A DNA stretch of 25,234 bases from an uncultured Flavobacterium sp. (GCF_946481155.1 NZ_CAMLMK010000038.1:1-25234), one strand, 5' to 3'. Shown: positions 15,087 through 23,084, numbered from the stretch's first letter. Numbers and translations: made by a program. Notes: generated by a model not told the origin, from the letters alone.

Positions 15087-16829
15087 TTAATAACGCATCA
15101 CTTTGTAAACCGGATATTGCATATAAGCTTTTTCAAAATATTTGGAATGCTTGTAGACCCAGTCCAATTGTGCTGCCCCGCTTTCTGCAAATTTTTTGTC
15201 TTCCTGGCGTTTCTTTTCTAAGTCTGCTTTTAATTGCGGATTTTCATCTAAAATCTGCTTCGCTAAATCTTCAAAGACATAATCGGAATAATATTCTTTC
15301 TGCTGCAGGATCGTATCAAAGAAATTCCAGTTGAAGAAAGAATCTGTTGCTTCCGGTTCCAAAGTTTCCAAAAGGTATTTCACATTTTTCTGATTCGTTT
15401 TCACCACAAAATCACCCTGACTGAATCGTACATTTTCGCGTTTCGCCTCAACTGTAGTGTTGTAATGTCCATAATGTCCTTCAAAAGGCTGGGAGCCGGT
15501 TTTATAATCGACAATTTTATAGCTTTCCACTGTAAGTGTCGTGTCTTTTTTCAGCGGCTGCATATCGATTCGGTTCAATTTCAGCAAATCGATTACTTCC
15601 CAATATTGCTTCGGTATAATATATGATTCCGGGATTGTGATTTCCTTTTTCGGTTTGTACTCTTCATAAAAAGGAATCATTTTAGTGAAAGGTTTGGTTT
15701 TGTCATAATACAAACGCTGTTTTCCTGAAACACCGCTTGGTTTATATTTCGCTTCATAACCGAGGAACGGAATCTGTTTCACTTTTGCAGAATCAATCTC
15801 CCATTGCACGGTATATTTGCTGTGAGGATAGTAATTGCTTAGGTTTTCCTGACGATGTTTCTTGATTTCAGCTGAATTTTTATCAGTGAAGTTTAATGTC
15901 GACAGCATATATTCATACGTTACTTTAACCCTATCCGAATATTTTTTAAGCATGTGCGTTTCCACCATAGCGCCCAATGTGTTGAACATCGAAGCATATC
16001 CTGTTGAAAAACGTGGCGTTTCCATGCTTTTTGCGAATCCGTGTTCCGGCGTATTGTCGTAGATGTTTACATAGGGAACCGATTCGATTTTCTTAGCTTT
16101 AAGGTCTTTTAAGATTGCAGGCATCATCTGCTCGTTGAAATAGGTTCCAAGGTTTCCGCCCAATTTCTGATAATGTGTTGCGATATAGGTTAACGTATAT
16201 TGATAATCCGCACCATTACTCACGTGGTTATCGATGAAAACATCAGGATTGACCAAATTGAAAATCACCTGAAAGCTTCTCGAATTTCGGGTATCCGATT
16301 TGATGAAATCACGGTTTAAGTCAAAGTTTCTTGAATTCCCCCTGAAACCGTATGCTTCCGGTCCGTTCTGATTGGCTCTTGAAGTTGAATTCCGGTTCAT
16401 CGCTCCTCCAATGTTGTATACCGGAATTGCAACAACAATGGTGTTTTTCGGAACAGCAATTTTTCCGGTTGCCAGATCCTTCATGAATAGCATCGTGGCG
16501 TCAATTCCGTCCGTTTCTCCAGGATGAATGGCGTTGTTGATAAGCATTACCGTTTTGTTGTTGGTGGCATTGATTTGCTTGAAGTCAAAATTTTTATCGG
16601 CATTGAATGTAACAATATGCAAAGGCTCGCCATTATCGGTTGCGCCCATGGTTTTCATGGCAATCGTTTCGAAGCTTTTGTCAAGCAGCTGATAATAATT
16701 GATGGTTTCCTGATAGGTAGCCGACTGGTTGCCGTTTCCTTTTTCAAAAGGCGTTTTTAAATCGGGCTGTTGTGCAAAGAACAGGGAAGTGCTTAGAAGG
16801 AATAAGCCTGTGATTTTTTTCATGAGCAT
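15087..16829 (-). CDS. Secreted M14-family zinc carboxypeptidase-like protein
   Basis: A 580-residue exported protein. Residues 1-20 are a Sec signal peptide (KK, then a hydrophobic core, cut near FFA-QQ). The zinc site is HPGE (H102, E105) plus DNH (H202), and the catalytic Glu is E290 in GAMVETHMLK, all standard for the M14 carboxypeptidase family. NFDLNRDF (168-175) supplies the substrate carboxylate-binding Asn-Arg. A C-terminal region of about 250 residues has no domain I recognise, and there is no T9SS sorting domain. It starts at an ATG sharing one base with the coaD stop codon. A second ATG two codons later is equally possible. It probably trims peptides in the periplasm, possibly cell-wall peptides given ddl upstream (inference). 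Confidence 0.88.
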   Translation of the reverse strand: MLMKKITGLFLLSTSLFFAQQPDLKTPFEKGNGNQSATYQETINYYQLLDKSFETIAMKTMGATDNGEPLHIVTFNADKNFDFKQINATNNKTVMLINNAIHPGETDGIDATMLFMKDLATGKIAVPKNTIVVAIPVYNIGGAMNRNSTSRANQNGPEAYGFRGNSRNFDLNRDFIKSDTRNSRSFQVIFNLVNPDVFIDNHVSNGADYQYTLTYIATHYQKLGGNLGTYFNEQMMPAILKDLKAKKIESVPYVNIYDNTPEHGFAKSMETPRFSTGYASMFNTLGAMVETHMLKKYSDRVKVTYEYMLSTLNFTDKNSAEIKKHRQENLSNYYPHSKYTVQWEIDSAKVKQIPFLGYEAKYKPSGVSGKQRLYYDKTKPFTKMIPFYEEYKPKKEITIPESYIIPKQYWEVIDLLKLNRIDMQPLKKDTTLTVESYKIVDYKTGSQPFEGHYGHYNTTVEAKRENVRFSQGDFVVKTNQKNVKYLLETLEPEATDSFFNWNFFDTILQQKEYYSDYVFEDLAKQILDENPQLKADLEKKRQEDKKFAESGAAQLDWVYKHSKYFEKAYMQYPVYKVMRY

Positions 16830-17284
16830 TATTTGATTTTTACAGATTCGGGAACTAAAATGGTATAATCGCCACCATTTCTGATAACGTCACGCACGAT
16901 ACTCGAACTGATGTGTGAAGTATCGATGGCAGTCAGCAGGAAAACGGTTTCTATTTCCGCTAATTGACGATTGGTGTGCGCAATGGCTTTTTCAAATTCG
17001 AAATCGGCAGGATTTCTAAGGCCGCGAAGGATGAACTGTGCGTTTAATTTTCGGCATAATTCCGTTGTCAGGCCTTCGTAAGTCACCACAGAAACCTTTG
17101 AGTCATTTTTAAAGGATTCTTCAAGGAATTTTTTGCGGTCCTCTATGGAGAACATGTATTTTTTTTCAGCGTTGATACCGATGGCGATTACAATTTCATC
17201 AAATAGGGGCAGTGCTCTTTTAATGATGTCGTAATGTCCTAAAGTAATTGGATCAAACGAGCCGGGGAAGATTGCTTTTCTCAT
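16829..17284 (-). CDS. coaD: Phosphopantetheine adenylyltransferase
   Basis: A 151-residue enzyme that transfers AMP from ATP to 4'-phosphopantetheine, the penultimate step of coenzyme A synthesis. The nucleotidyltransferase motif TLGH (14-17) after PGSFDP, RGLRN (87-91) and ISSSIVRDV (125-133) are all intact, and length is normal. It begins 8 bases after the ddl stop and its stop shares one base with the next start codon, so the three genes form one operon. Confidence 0.96.
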   Translation of the reverse strand: MRKAIFPGSFDPITLGHYDIIKRALPLFDEIVIAIGINAEKKYMFSIEDRKKFLEESFKNDSKVSVVTYEGLTTELCRKLNAQFILRGLRNPADFEFEKAIAHTNRQLAEIETVFLLTAIDTSHISSSIVRDVIRNGGDYTILVPESVKIK

Positions 17285-17292
17285 AGTTTTGT

Positions 17293-18267
17293 TTATTTGG
17301 CCAAGGCCAATTGAATAGCGTTATCAAACAATTCCGTTAATGAAATTCCCGCTTCTTTTGCCTGTTGCGGAAGAATACTTTCGGTGGTTAGTCCGGGAAT
17401 CGTATTCATTTCCAACATATAAGGCTCTCCGTTAACGATGATGAATTCACTTCTGGAGAAGCCTTTCATTTTTAAAACTTCGTATGCTTTTCGGGAAACG
17501 GCTTCTACTTTCTGACGGATGTCTTCCGAAATTCGGGCTGGAGTAATTTCTTTTGATTTGCCTAAATATTTCGCTTCATAATCGAAGAAGTCATTTTCCG
17601 AAACGATTTCCGTAATAGGTAAAACGGTGGTTTCACCTTTGTAATTAATTACGCCGACAGAAACTTCCGTTCCGTCAAGGAAACTCTCGATAATAATTTC
17701 AGTATCTTCTTTATAGGCGTTTTCAATAGCAGGAGCCAATTCTTCCTTCGATTTTACTTTGGAAATACCAAAACTCGATCCTGATTTATTCGGCTTGACA
17801 AAAAGCGGTAAGCCTAATGTTTTGATAATTTCGTCTTCATTTATAACATCCCCTTTATCCAAATAGAAAGAAGTTGCCGTTTTAATTCCATAAGGTTTCA
17901 AAACCGAAAGTAAATCACGCTTGTTGAATGTCAGCGCCGCCTGATAATAATCGCAGGAAGTTTGCGGAATTCCCAACAGTTCGAAATAAGCCTGCATCAG
18001 TCCGTCTTCACCGGGAGTTCCGTGAATTGCATTGAAAACTACGTCAAAAGTAAGTTTGTTGCCAATGAAATCTACTGAAAAATCATGTCGGTTTACAGGA
18101 TATTCGTTTTCATTGTCGTCAACCATTACCCATTTTTCCTTAAAAATATGGATTCGGCAGGCGTTGTATTTTGATTTGTCCAGAAAGTTGTAGACTACGT
18201 TTCCGCTTTTTAGGGAAATCTGATATTCGCTGGAATAGCCTCCCATAATGATGGCAACATTTTTCAT
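17293..18267 (-). CDS. ddl: D-alanine--D-alanine ligase
   Basis: A 324-residue ATP-grasp enzyme that makes the D-Ala-D-Ala dipeptide of peptidoglycan. HGTPGEDG (82-89), the ATP-binding loop FVKPNKSGSSFG (156-167), ESFLDGTEVSVG (194-205) and the Mg-binding NTIPGLT (288-294) are present. The omega loop reads FFDYEAKY (227-234). Y234 corresponds, as far as I can align it, to the Tyr that marks D-Ala rather than D-lactate specificity, so vancomycin-type resistance is not expected. It is the first gene of the ddl-coaD-peptidase operon and diverges from the PASTA gene. Confidence 0.96.
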   Translation of the reverse strand: MKNVAIIMGGYSSEYQISLKSGNVVYNFLDKSKYNACRIHIFKEKWVMVDDNENEYPVNRHDFSVDFIGNKLTFDVVFNAIHGTPGEDGLMQAYFELLGIPQTSCDYYQAALTFNKRDLLSVLKPYGIKTATSFYLDKGDVINEDEIIKTLGLPLFVKPNKSGSSFGISKVKSKEELAPAIENAYKEDTEIIIESFLDGTEVSVGVINYKGETTVLPITEIVSENDFFDYEAKYLGKSKEITPARISEDIRQKVEAVSRKAYEVLKMKGFSRSEFIIVNGEPYMLEMNTIPGLTTESILPQQAKEAGISLTELFDNAIQLALAK

Positions 18268-18389
18268 ATGCAGGTATTTGTTTTTTTTAGTTGATCATGC
18301 TAACAGCCATAAAATATAATAATTAATACAACGTTAATTTATAAGGCTATTGTTTATTTCTTACATTATTTGGTAAGTATTAGTTCTTA

Positions 18390-18423
18390 CAAAATTATCA
18401 CTATTTGTTGAAACCCACATCAA
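18390..18423 (-). promoter_or_regulatory. Candidate ddl promoter
   Basis: The minus strand shows TTG (18423-18421), 23 bases, then TAATTTTG (18397-18390). This predicts a leader of about 115 bases before the ddl ATG, long compared with other genes here. Confidence 0.5.
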
Positions 18424-18500
18424 AAATCTTTTTCTTCCGATAAAAATCAAAAAGTGGGTTCCTGACGACCTTTGGTAAATAATTACTTTTTCGGAAGAAA
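18412..18500. repeat. Two interlocked inverted repeats between ddl and the PASTA gene
   Basis: AACCCAC (18412-18418) is the exact inverse complement of GTGGGTT (18454-18460). TTTCTTCCGA (18431-18440) is the exact inverse complement of TCGGAAGAAA (18491-18500). The arms alternate a-b-a'-b', the order of an H-type pseudoknot if transcribed or of paired operators if bound as DNA. A short direct repeat (AAAAATCTTT) also occurs at 18422-18431 and 18503-18512. The gap 18268-18544 holds no coding sequence I can support. Confidence 0.6.
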
Positions 18501-18521
18501 CAAAAAATCTTTAGTATTTTA

Positions 18522-18529
18522 TATCTTTG
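18522..18529 (+). promoter_or_regulatory. -7 promoter box of the PASTA-rluD operon
   Basis: TATCTTTG, an exact TAnnTTTG match, ends 15 bases before the ATG at 18545. The right arm of the inner inverted repeat (18491-18500) lies just upstream, where the -33 element would be. Confidence 0.6.
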
Positions 18530-18537
18530 CCCAAAAC

Positions 18538-18569
18538 CAAAACTATGAGTTGGAAAAAATTTTTAACAA
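18538..18569 (-). promoter_or_regulatory. Possible minus-strand promoter at the PASTA start codon
   Basis: The minus strand shows TTG (18569-18567), 21 bases, then TAGTTTTG (18545-18538), matching the consensus. Transcription would run leftward through the interlocked repeats towards ddl. It may be coincidental in AT-rich sequence. Confidence 0.3.
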
Positions 18570-19174
18570 GTCCTGTATTTTTCAAAAACCTTGCATTAGC
18601 ATTATTGATTGTTGCTGTAACTGTTTTTGGGGTGATGAAATTTTTAAGCGTGGCGACGAATCACGGGGAAGAAATTCCGGTGCCGAATTTGGCAAAAATG
18701 TCGATTGAGAAAGCAGAAGACCGCTTAGACAACATCGATTTGGAATTACACTTGTTAGATACAGTGGATTACAATCCTTCTTTTCCACCTTATTCTATTG
18801 TAGAACAGGATCCGCTTCCGGCTGTAACGGTGAAGGACGGACGTAAAGTGTATGTGAAAATCAATGCGGGTGGCTATTCGAGAGTAGTTTTACCGGAATT
18901 GGTTCAGAAGACTTACCGCCAGGCATTATCGACATTGCGCGCTTTAGGATTAGAGGAAGGCAATGTGAAGTATGTGGAATACATGGCAAAAGATGTGGTT
19001 TTGGAAGTGAAGCAGAACGGAAAAGTGCTGAAAGCAGGCGACAAAATTTTAAAATCGTCTAAAATTGATTTTGTTTTAGGTGACGGAAAAACCGGATTCC
19101 AGGACAAAGAAATGGATAGTATTAATGCCTCAGAAATATTAGAGCCGGCTCCGGCAGAAGAAGATGCAGAATAA
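18545..19174 (+). CDS. Membrane-anchored PASTA-domain protein
   Basis: A 209-residue protein with a short cytoplasmic N-terminus, one transmembrane helix (about 15-35) and two PASTA-type repeats outside. The first is about 43-108 (VPNLAKMSIEKAEDRL...VEQDPLPAVTVKDGRKVYVKIN). The second is about 112-180 (LPELVQKTYRQALSTLRALGL). PASTA repeats bind muropeptides or beta-lactam-like structures and are usually attached to Ser/Thr kinases or penicillin-binding proteins. Here there is neither, so the protein is a stand-alone periplasmic form. It ends in an acidic tail that overlaps rluD by 11 bases. I use the ATG at 18545 because the TTG at 18527 lies inside the -7 box. Confidence 0.88.
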   Translation: MSWKKFLTSPVFFKNLALALLIVAVTVFGVMKFLSVATNHGEEIPVPNLAKMSIEKAEDRLDNIDLELHLLDTVDYNPSFPPYSIVEQDPLPAVTVKDGRKVYVKINAGGYSRVVLPELVQKTYRQALSTLRALGLEEGNVKYVEYMAKDVVLEVKQNGKVLKAGDKILKSSKIDFVLGDGKTGFQDKEMDSINASEILEPAPAEEDAE

Positions 19175-20210
19175 TCAGGAATTTAACCAGGAAGAACTGG
19201 ACGAAGAATTATATGAACATTATCGTTTTGAAGCAAGTAAGGGTCAGGCACCTTTGCGAGTGGATAAATTCTTAATGAACTTAGTGGAAAATGCTACGCG
19301 AAATAAAATCCAGCAGGCCGCTGCCAATGGGAATATTTTCGTTAACAACATTCCCGTAAAATCCAATTACAAGGTAAAAGCAAATGATGTGGTGCGTGTT
19401 TTATTGGAACACCCGCCCTTCGAAAACATTATTATCCCGGAAAATATTCCGTTGGATATTGTTTATGAAGACGATCAATTGCTTGTAATTAATAAACCTG
19501 CAGGTTTAGTTGTGCATCCGGGTCACGGAAATTATACCGGTACTTTGGTGAATGCATTGGCGTATCATTTCGAAAACCTTCCGATGAACAGCAGTGAGCG
19601 TCCCGGATTGGTACACCGTATCGATAAAGACACCTCCGGTTTATTAGTGGTTGCGAAAACCGATCATGCCATGGCTTTTTTAGCCAAGCAATTTGAAGAC
19701 AAAACATCAGAAAGGGAATATATCGCTTTAGTTTGGGGAAATGTTGTCGAAGAGGAAGGAACTATAACAGGATATCTTGGCCGACATATGAAAGACCGCA
19801 TGCAAATGGCGTGTTATGATAATGAAGAATATGGAAAATGGGCAGTAACACATTATAAAGTGCTTGAGCGTTTTGGTTATGTGACATTGGTATCCTGCAG
19901 ATTGGAAACAGGACGTACCCACCAAATCCGTGTTCACATGAAACATATCGGACATACCTTGTTTAACGATGAGCGTTATGGAGGGCATTTGATCCTAAAA
20001 GGAACAACGTTTACCAAATACAAACAGTTTATCGATAATTGTTTTAAGACATTGCCAAGACAGGCGCTTCATGCAAAAACCTTAGGCTTCGAACATCCGA
20101 CGACAAAAGAATTCATGCGTTTCGATACTGAAATGCCAAACGATATTAAAGAATGTATCGAAAAATGGCGTGTGTATTCCAAATCACATACTGTTGAAGA
20201 AGATAATTAG
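19164..20210 (+). CDS. rluD: 23S rRNA pseudouridine synthase, RluD/RluA family
   Basis: A 348-residue pseudouridine synthase that isomerises specific uridines in 23S rRNA. An S4 RNA-binding domain covers about 31-80 (LRVDKFLMNL...VNNIPVKSNYKV). The catalytic domain has the active-site Asp in HRIDKDTSGLLV (D154), and ETGRTHQIRVHM further on, both hallmarks of the RluA/RluC/RluD group. A 25-residue acidic N-terminal extension precedes the S4 domain. RluD (positions 1911, 1915, 1917 in E. coli) is the best match because of the S4 domain, but RluC-type specificity cannot be excluded. The start ATG overlaps the 3' end of the PASTA gene by 11 bases. Confidence 0.92.
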   Translation: MQNNQEFNQEELDEELYEHYRFEASKGQAPLRVDKFLMNLVENATRNKIQQAAANGNIFVNNIPVKSNYKVKANDVVRVLLEHPPFENIIIPENIPLDIVYEDDQLLVINKPAGLVVHPGHGNYTGTLVNALAYHFENLPMNSSERPGLVHRIDKDTSGLLVVAKTDHAMAFLAKQFEDKTSEREYIALVWGNVVEEEGTITGYLGRHMKDRMQMACYDNEEYGKWAVTHYKVLERFGYVTLVSCRLETGRTHQIRVHMKHIGHTLFNDERYGGHLILKGTTFTKYKQFIDNCFKTLPRQALHAKTLGFEHPTTKEFMRFDTEMPNDIKECIEKWRVYSKSHTVEEDN

Positions 20211-20239
20211 AAAAAGCCTCCGCATTTGGAGGCTTTTTT
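20211..20239. terminator. Bidirectional terminator between rluD and the dioxygenase-like gene
   Basis: A perfect 11-bp stem pairs AAAAAGCCTCC (20211-20221) with GGAGGCTTTTT (20228-20238) around a 6-base loop, starting directly after the rluD stop. T-runs flank it on both strands, and the next gene converges on it. Confidence 0.94.
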
Positions 20240-20248
20240 ATTTTGGAA

Positions 20249-20893
20249 TCAATTTAGAATAATGTCTCTTCTGCCAATCCAGGCATCGCCGACTTTCTTA
20301 ACATCCACAACTCCGGAACCGCCCTGAAGCGAATACTTATTTTCAAGTTTTTTTGGAAGGTTTGGATCGTCTTTAAACATAAAATCGGTAATGTAAAAAG
20401 CCTTACTTCCGGGAACTTTGATAGCGGAGTGAATATGCTGCGGCGCCGTTGTTTTTGGATAGGAAGCAGGGCGAATCGTTTCAATGCGGTACTGTCCTTT
20501 CTTATCGGTTTTGCACCAGCCATGATGAGAGCCATGCCATTTCTGATAGCCGGTTTCGTTTCCTTTTTTAGAATATACACCTTCGGCATCCGTATGATAA
20601 GCGTACAAAATCACATCCGGAAAAGGCGTTTTATCTTTTTTATATATAGTCCCGTTGATGACCAGCTTCTCACTTTTAGTCCCGTCATCAGGAATAACCA
20701 TGGTAGAAGTTAGTTGTTTCGGCATGTTGGCAAAGCAACATTCAATTGGCGCATCGGGATCATCACATTTATCAGTTTGAGGGACTACTGTTGTATCATT
20801 CAGACTTACTTCGCGATTAGCCTCCTGTTGCCTGCAGAAAGTCAGCAGCAATGAAAAAACGAGAAGAGCGACGATTTTGGAAGAATGTTTCAT
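20249..20893 (-). CDS. Lipoprotein of the intradiol ring-cleavage dioxygenase fold
   Basis: A 214-residue protein. The N-terminus is a lipoprotein signal ending at Cys20 (LLLTFC; Phe before the Cys is unusual). The core matches intradiol dioxygenases, which cleave catechols with Fe(III). All four ligand positions look occupied: Y107 in EGVYS, Y145 in RPASYP, and H153 and H155 in QHIHSAIKV. GQYRIETIRPASYP (133-146) is characteristic. A Cys cluster (C43, C52, C53) lies just after the signal and C127 lies in the core. No catechol-pathway gene is nearby, so the natural substrate is unclear. Envelope location is inferred from the signal. A -7 box precedes the gene. Confidence 0.82.
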   Translation of the reverse strand: MKHSSKIVALLVFSLLLTFCRQQEANREVSLNDTTVVPQTDKCDDPDAPIECCFANMPKQLTSTMVIPDDGTKSEKLVINGTIYKKDKTPFPDVILYAYHTDAEGVYSKKGNETGYQKWHGSHHGWCKTDKKGQYRIETIRPASYPKTTAPQHIHSAIKVPGSKAFYITDFMFKDDPNLPKKLENKYSLQGGSGVVDVKKVGDAWIGRRDIILN

Positions 20894-20914
20894 AATGTAA
20901 ACTTTTGAAAATCA

Positions 20915-20931
20915 TTGATATATCAAATTTA
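20915..20931 (-). promoter_or_regulatory. -7 box with overlapping 12-bp palindrome before the dioxygenase-like gene
   Basis: The minus strand reads TAAATTTG (20931-20924). A perfect 12-base palindrome, TTGATATATCAA (20915-20926), overlaps the downstream edge of the box, a plausible repressor site. There is no TTG at consensus spacing. Confidence 0.4.
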
Positions 20932-20974
20932 CAAAATACCTTCCATCTTTTTTCCTTACAAAAAGTTAAGAATT

Positions 20975-21517
20975 TTATATAGGATATTCGTCCTTCAACA
21001 GTGAAAATACCAGTGAATCTTCCATGATGTTGTCCTTGCAGTAATGCTTGCGCAAATGACCTTCTTTAGTGAAATTCAGTTTTTGTACCAGACGTAAGGA
21101 AGCTTCATTTTTTGGCCCGATAAATGCCTCAATGCGGTTGAGATCCATCTTTTTGAACCCATAATCCAGAACTGCTTTTAAAGCTTCGGTCATCACACCC
21201 TTACCTTTATGGGAATCACTGTTTAAGGCATAGCCAATTTCAGCACGGCCGTGATCAACATACCACGTATGAAATCCGCAAGCGCCGATAATGGCGTTTG
21301 TTTCGTTGTCAATTATCTGAAAATTTAGGAAAGAACGGTTGTAGGTCGCCATTCCTTTTCTGAATTTATCTTTTTCTTTTTCGAGTTCCTCATCAGTCGA
21401 AAAACCTAAGAAAGCTTTCAGTTCGCCATCATCATAAGCAGAAAAGACAAAATCATATACCTCCGGAGTTATTTTTCTCAGGATAAGGTTTTCTGTGGTC
21501 AACAGTTCAAAATTCAT
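20975..21517 (-). CDS. GNAT-family N-acetyltransferase (RimJ/RimL type)
   Basis: A 180-residue acetyl-CoA-dependent acetyltransferase. The acetyl-CoA pyrophosphate loop is HKGKGVMTEA (103-112), preceded by the strand RAEIGYALN. NEASLRLVQKLNF (137-149) is the typical C-terminal motif of the RimJ/RimL-like branch, followed by GHLRKHYCKDN. This branch acetylates protein N-termini or small amines. The substrate is unknown. It starts 37 bases after the stop of the upstream small gene and may be cotranscribed with it. Confidence 0.88.
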   Translation of the reverse strand: MNFELLTTENLILRKITPEVYDFVFSAYDDGELKAFLGFSTDEELEKEKDKFRKGMATYNRSFLNFQIIDNETNAIIGACGFHTWYVDHGRAEIGYALNSDSHKGKGVMTEALKAVLDYGFKKMDLNRIEAFIGPKNEASLRLVQKLNFTKEGHLRKHYCKDNIMEDSLVFSLLKDEYPI

Positions 21518-21554
21518 TTATTGATTTAGGGATTGGTGTTGGTTGATAATAATA

Positions 21555-21851
21555 CTAGGCAATCTGCTTCAGGATTTCTCTTTCCGAATGGCGAACATAC
21601 GGTTTAAATTTTTCATACCATTCCTGCCAGGCTGCTGCGCTCATTTCCCTGCTTAAATCCGCCTCAAAATCCGCAAGGGTTTTATAGGGCGATTCGAATA
21701 TGAGTCGGTACCCTTCCCCGGTAAAATCGGTTAGGATACGACCTCCAGCCGGTTGTGTCATAAGTCCAAGTCCAACAGCTTCGTCGGCAAGTGCTTTGGC
21801 TTCTTTATAGCGGCCAAATTGCAGGTAAAATATTTCTCTTACTATAAACAT
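21555..21851 (-). CDS. Small uncharacterised protein, possible NIPSNAP-like dimeric alpha/beta barrel
   Basis: A 98-residue protein from the ATG at 21851 (MFIVREIFYLQFGRYKEAKAL). I do not recognise it with certainty. A first strand, a helix, then a strand in GGRILTDFTGEGYRLIFESPY and a helix in TLADFEADLSREM suggest a ferredoxin-like alpha/beta-barrel of the NIPSNAP or antibiotic-biosynthesis-monooxygenase type. It has no signal peptide. An upstream TTG at 21875 would add eight hydrophobic residues. I prefer the ATG because it follows a -7 box (TAACTTTG, 21893-21886) at a normal distance. Confidence 0.7.
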   Translation of the reverse strand: MFIVREIFYLQFGRYKEAKALADEAVGLGLMTQPAGGRILTDFTGEGYRLIFESPYKTLADFEADLSREMSAAAWQEWYEKFKPYVRHSEREILKQIA

Positions 21852-21885
21852 GACGGTGAAAATTAAATTAAACAAAAACGAATAA

Positions 21886-21893
21886 CAAAGTTA
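21886..21893 (-). promoter_or_regulatory. -7 promoter box of the small protein and GNAT genes
   Basis: The minus strand reads TAACTTTG, 34 bases before the ATG at 21851. I see no TTG at the expected spacing. Confidence 0.45.
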
Positions 21894-22016
21894 AGAATTT
21901 ATGGAATGTCATGGTTTAGAATACGAAAAATCAACAGTAAATAAGTTTTGTCTTATATTTTTTTAAGAATAGAAAAGGAACCTCTAATATTCTGTTTTTA
22001 AATAAGGAAATCTTAC

Positions 22017-22024
22017 TATTTTTG
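22017..22024 (+). promoter_or_regulatory. -7 promoter box of pyrD
   Basis: TATTTTTG, followed by C as in several other boxes here, ends 19 bases before the pyrD ATG. The rest of the gap 21852-22043 shows no gene. Confidence 0.5.
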
Positions 22025-22043
22025 CACCACAACACAACACATC

Positions 22044-23063
22044 ATGTATAAGCAAATTATTCGTCCGATACTTTTCTGCTTCGATCCGGAGAAAGTGCAT
22101 TACTTTTCATTTTCTGCAATTCGTATCCTATCAAAAATTCCAGGAGTAACCGCAATCATCAAATCGCTTTATACCGTAAACGATAAAAGACTGGAGCGTG
22201 AGGTCTTCGGACTGAAATTCAAAAACCCGGTAGGACTCGCAGCTGGTTTTGATAAAGATGCTAAATTATATAAAGAACTTTCGAATTTCGGCTTCGGCTT
22301 TATCGAAATCGGAACCATCACCCCGAAAGGCCAGGAAGGAAATCCTAAAAAACGTTTGTTTCGCTTAAGGGAAGATTCGGCCATCATTAACCGAATGGGT
22401 TTTAATAATGGCGGCGTGGAAGAAGCGGTAAAACGACTGAATGTCAACAACGGTGTTTTAATTGGAGGAAACATTGGTAAAAATAAAGTTACTTCCAACG
22501 AAGATGCAGTTAAGGATTATGAAATCTGTTTCGATGTCTTATATGATTATGTCGATTATTTTGTAGTGAATGTAAGTTCTCCGAATACCCCGAACCTTCG
22601 TGCGCTTCAGGATAAAGAGCCGCTGACACAATTGCTTCAGACGTTACAAAATAAAAATATCACTAAGCAAAAGCAGAAACCAATATTATTGAAAATCGCT
22701 CCGGATTTAACTGATGAGCAGCTTTTGGATATCATTGACATTGTAAAAGAAACACAGATTGCGGGAGTGATTGCTACGAATACTACTATTTCACGAGAAG
22801 GTTTACAATCCATCAACAGAATTGAAATGGGCGGACTTTCAGGCAAACCTTTGACAAAACGCTCTACGGAAGTCATTCGTTTTCTTTCTGAAAAAAGCAA
22901 TAAAGCATTTCCTATTATTGGCGTAGGCGGAATCCATACCGCAGAAGATGCCATCGAGAAACTGGATGCAGGAGCAAGCTTAGTACAACTATACACCGGT
23001 TTTATCTACGAAGGGCCGGCATTGGTGAAAGCCATCAATAAAAAGATTTTAGAAAAAGCATAA
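22044..23063 (+). CDS. pyrD: Dihydroorotate dehydrogenase, quinone type (class 2)
   Basis: A 339-residue FMN enzyme that oxidises dihydroorotate to orotate and passes electrons to quinone at the inner membrane, step four of UMP synthesis. The N-terminal helical extension ([23 protein letters not shown]) marks the membrane-associated class 2 form. GLAAGFDKD (64-72), [10 protein letters not shown] (115-124), [11 protein letters not shown] (176-186, with the catalytic Ser) and ATNTT are present. IIGVGGI and YTGFIYEGP form the phosphate-binding end. All key residues are intact. Confidence 0.96.
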   Translation: MYKQIIRPILFCFDPEKVHYFSFSAIRILSKIPGVTAIIKSLYTVNDKRLEREVFGLKFKNPVGLAAGFDKDAKLYKELSNFGFGFIEIGTITPKGQEGNPKKRLFRLREDSAIINRMGFNNGGVEEAVKRLNVNNGVLIGGNIGKNKVTSNEDAVKDYEICFDVLYDYVDYFVVNVSSPNTPNLRALQDKEPLTQLLQTLQNKNITKQKQKPILLKIAPDLTDEQLLDIIDIVKETQIAGVIATNTTISREGLQSINRIEMGGLSGKPLTKRSTEVIRFLSEKSNKAFPIIGVGGIHTAEDAIEKLDAGASLVQLYTGFIYEGPALVKAINKKILEKA

Positions 23064-23070
23064 ATAGTCT

Positions 23071-23078
23071 TACATTTG
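23071..23078 (+). promoter_or_regulatory. -7 promoter box of mvaB
   Basis: TACATTTG, an exact TAnnTTTG match between pyrD and the next gene, ends 6 bases before the ATG at 23085. It would give a nearly leaderless transcript independent of pyrD. Confidence 0.5.
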
Positions 23079-23084
23079 GTGGCG

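Noticed and set aside
17519..17613. Ddl as a vancomycin-resistance-type D-Ala-D-Lac ligase
   Set aside because: The omega loop keeps the EAKY tyrosine associated with D-Ala specificity, and no vanH or vanX gene is nearby.
18527..18544. TTG start of the PASTA protein
   Set aside because: The TTG is part of the TATCTTTG promoter box, so it should not be transcribed. The ATG at 18545 also gives a better N-terminus.
23076..23084. TTG start of mvaB
   Set aside because: The TTG lies within the TACATTTG promoter box; the ATG at 23085 follows it directly.
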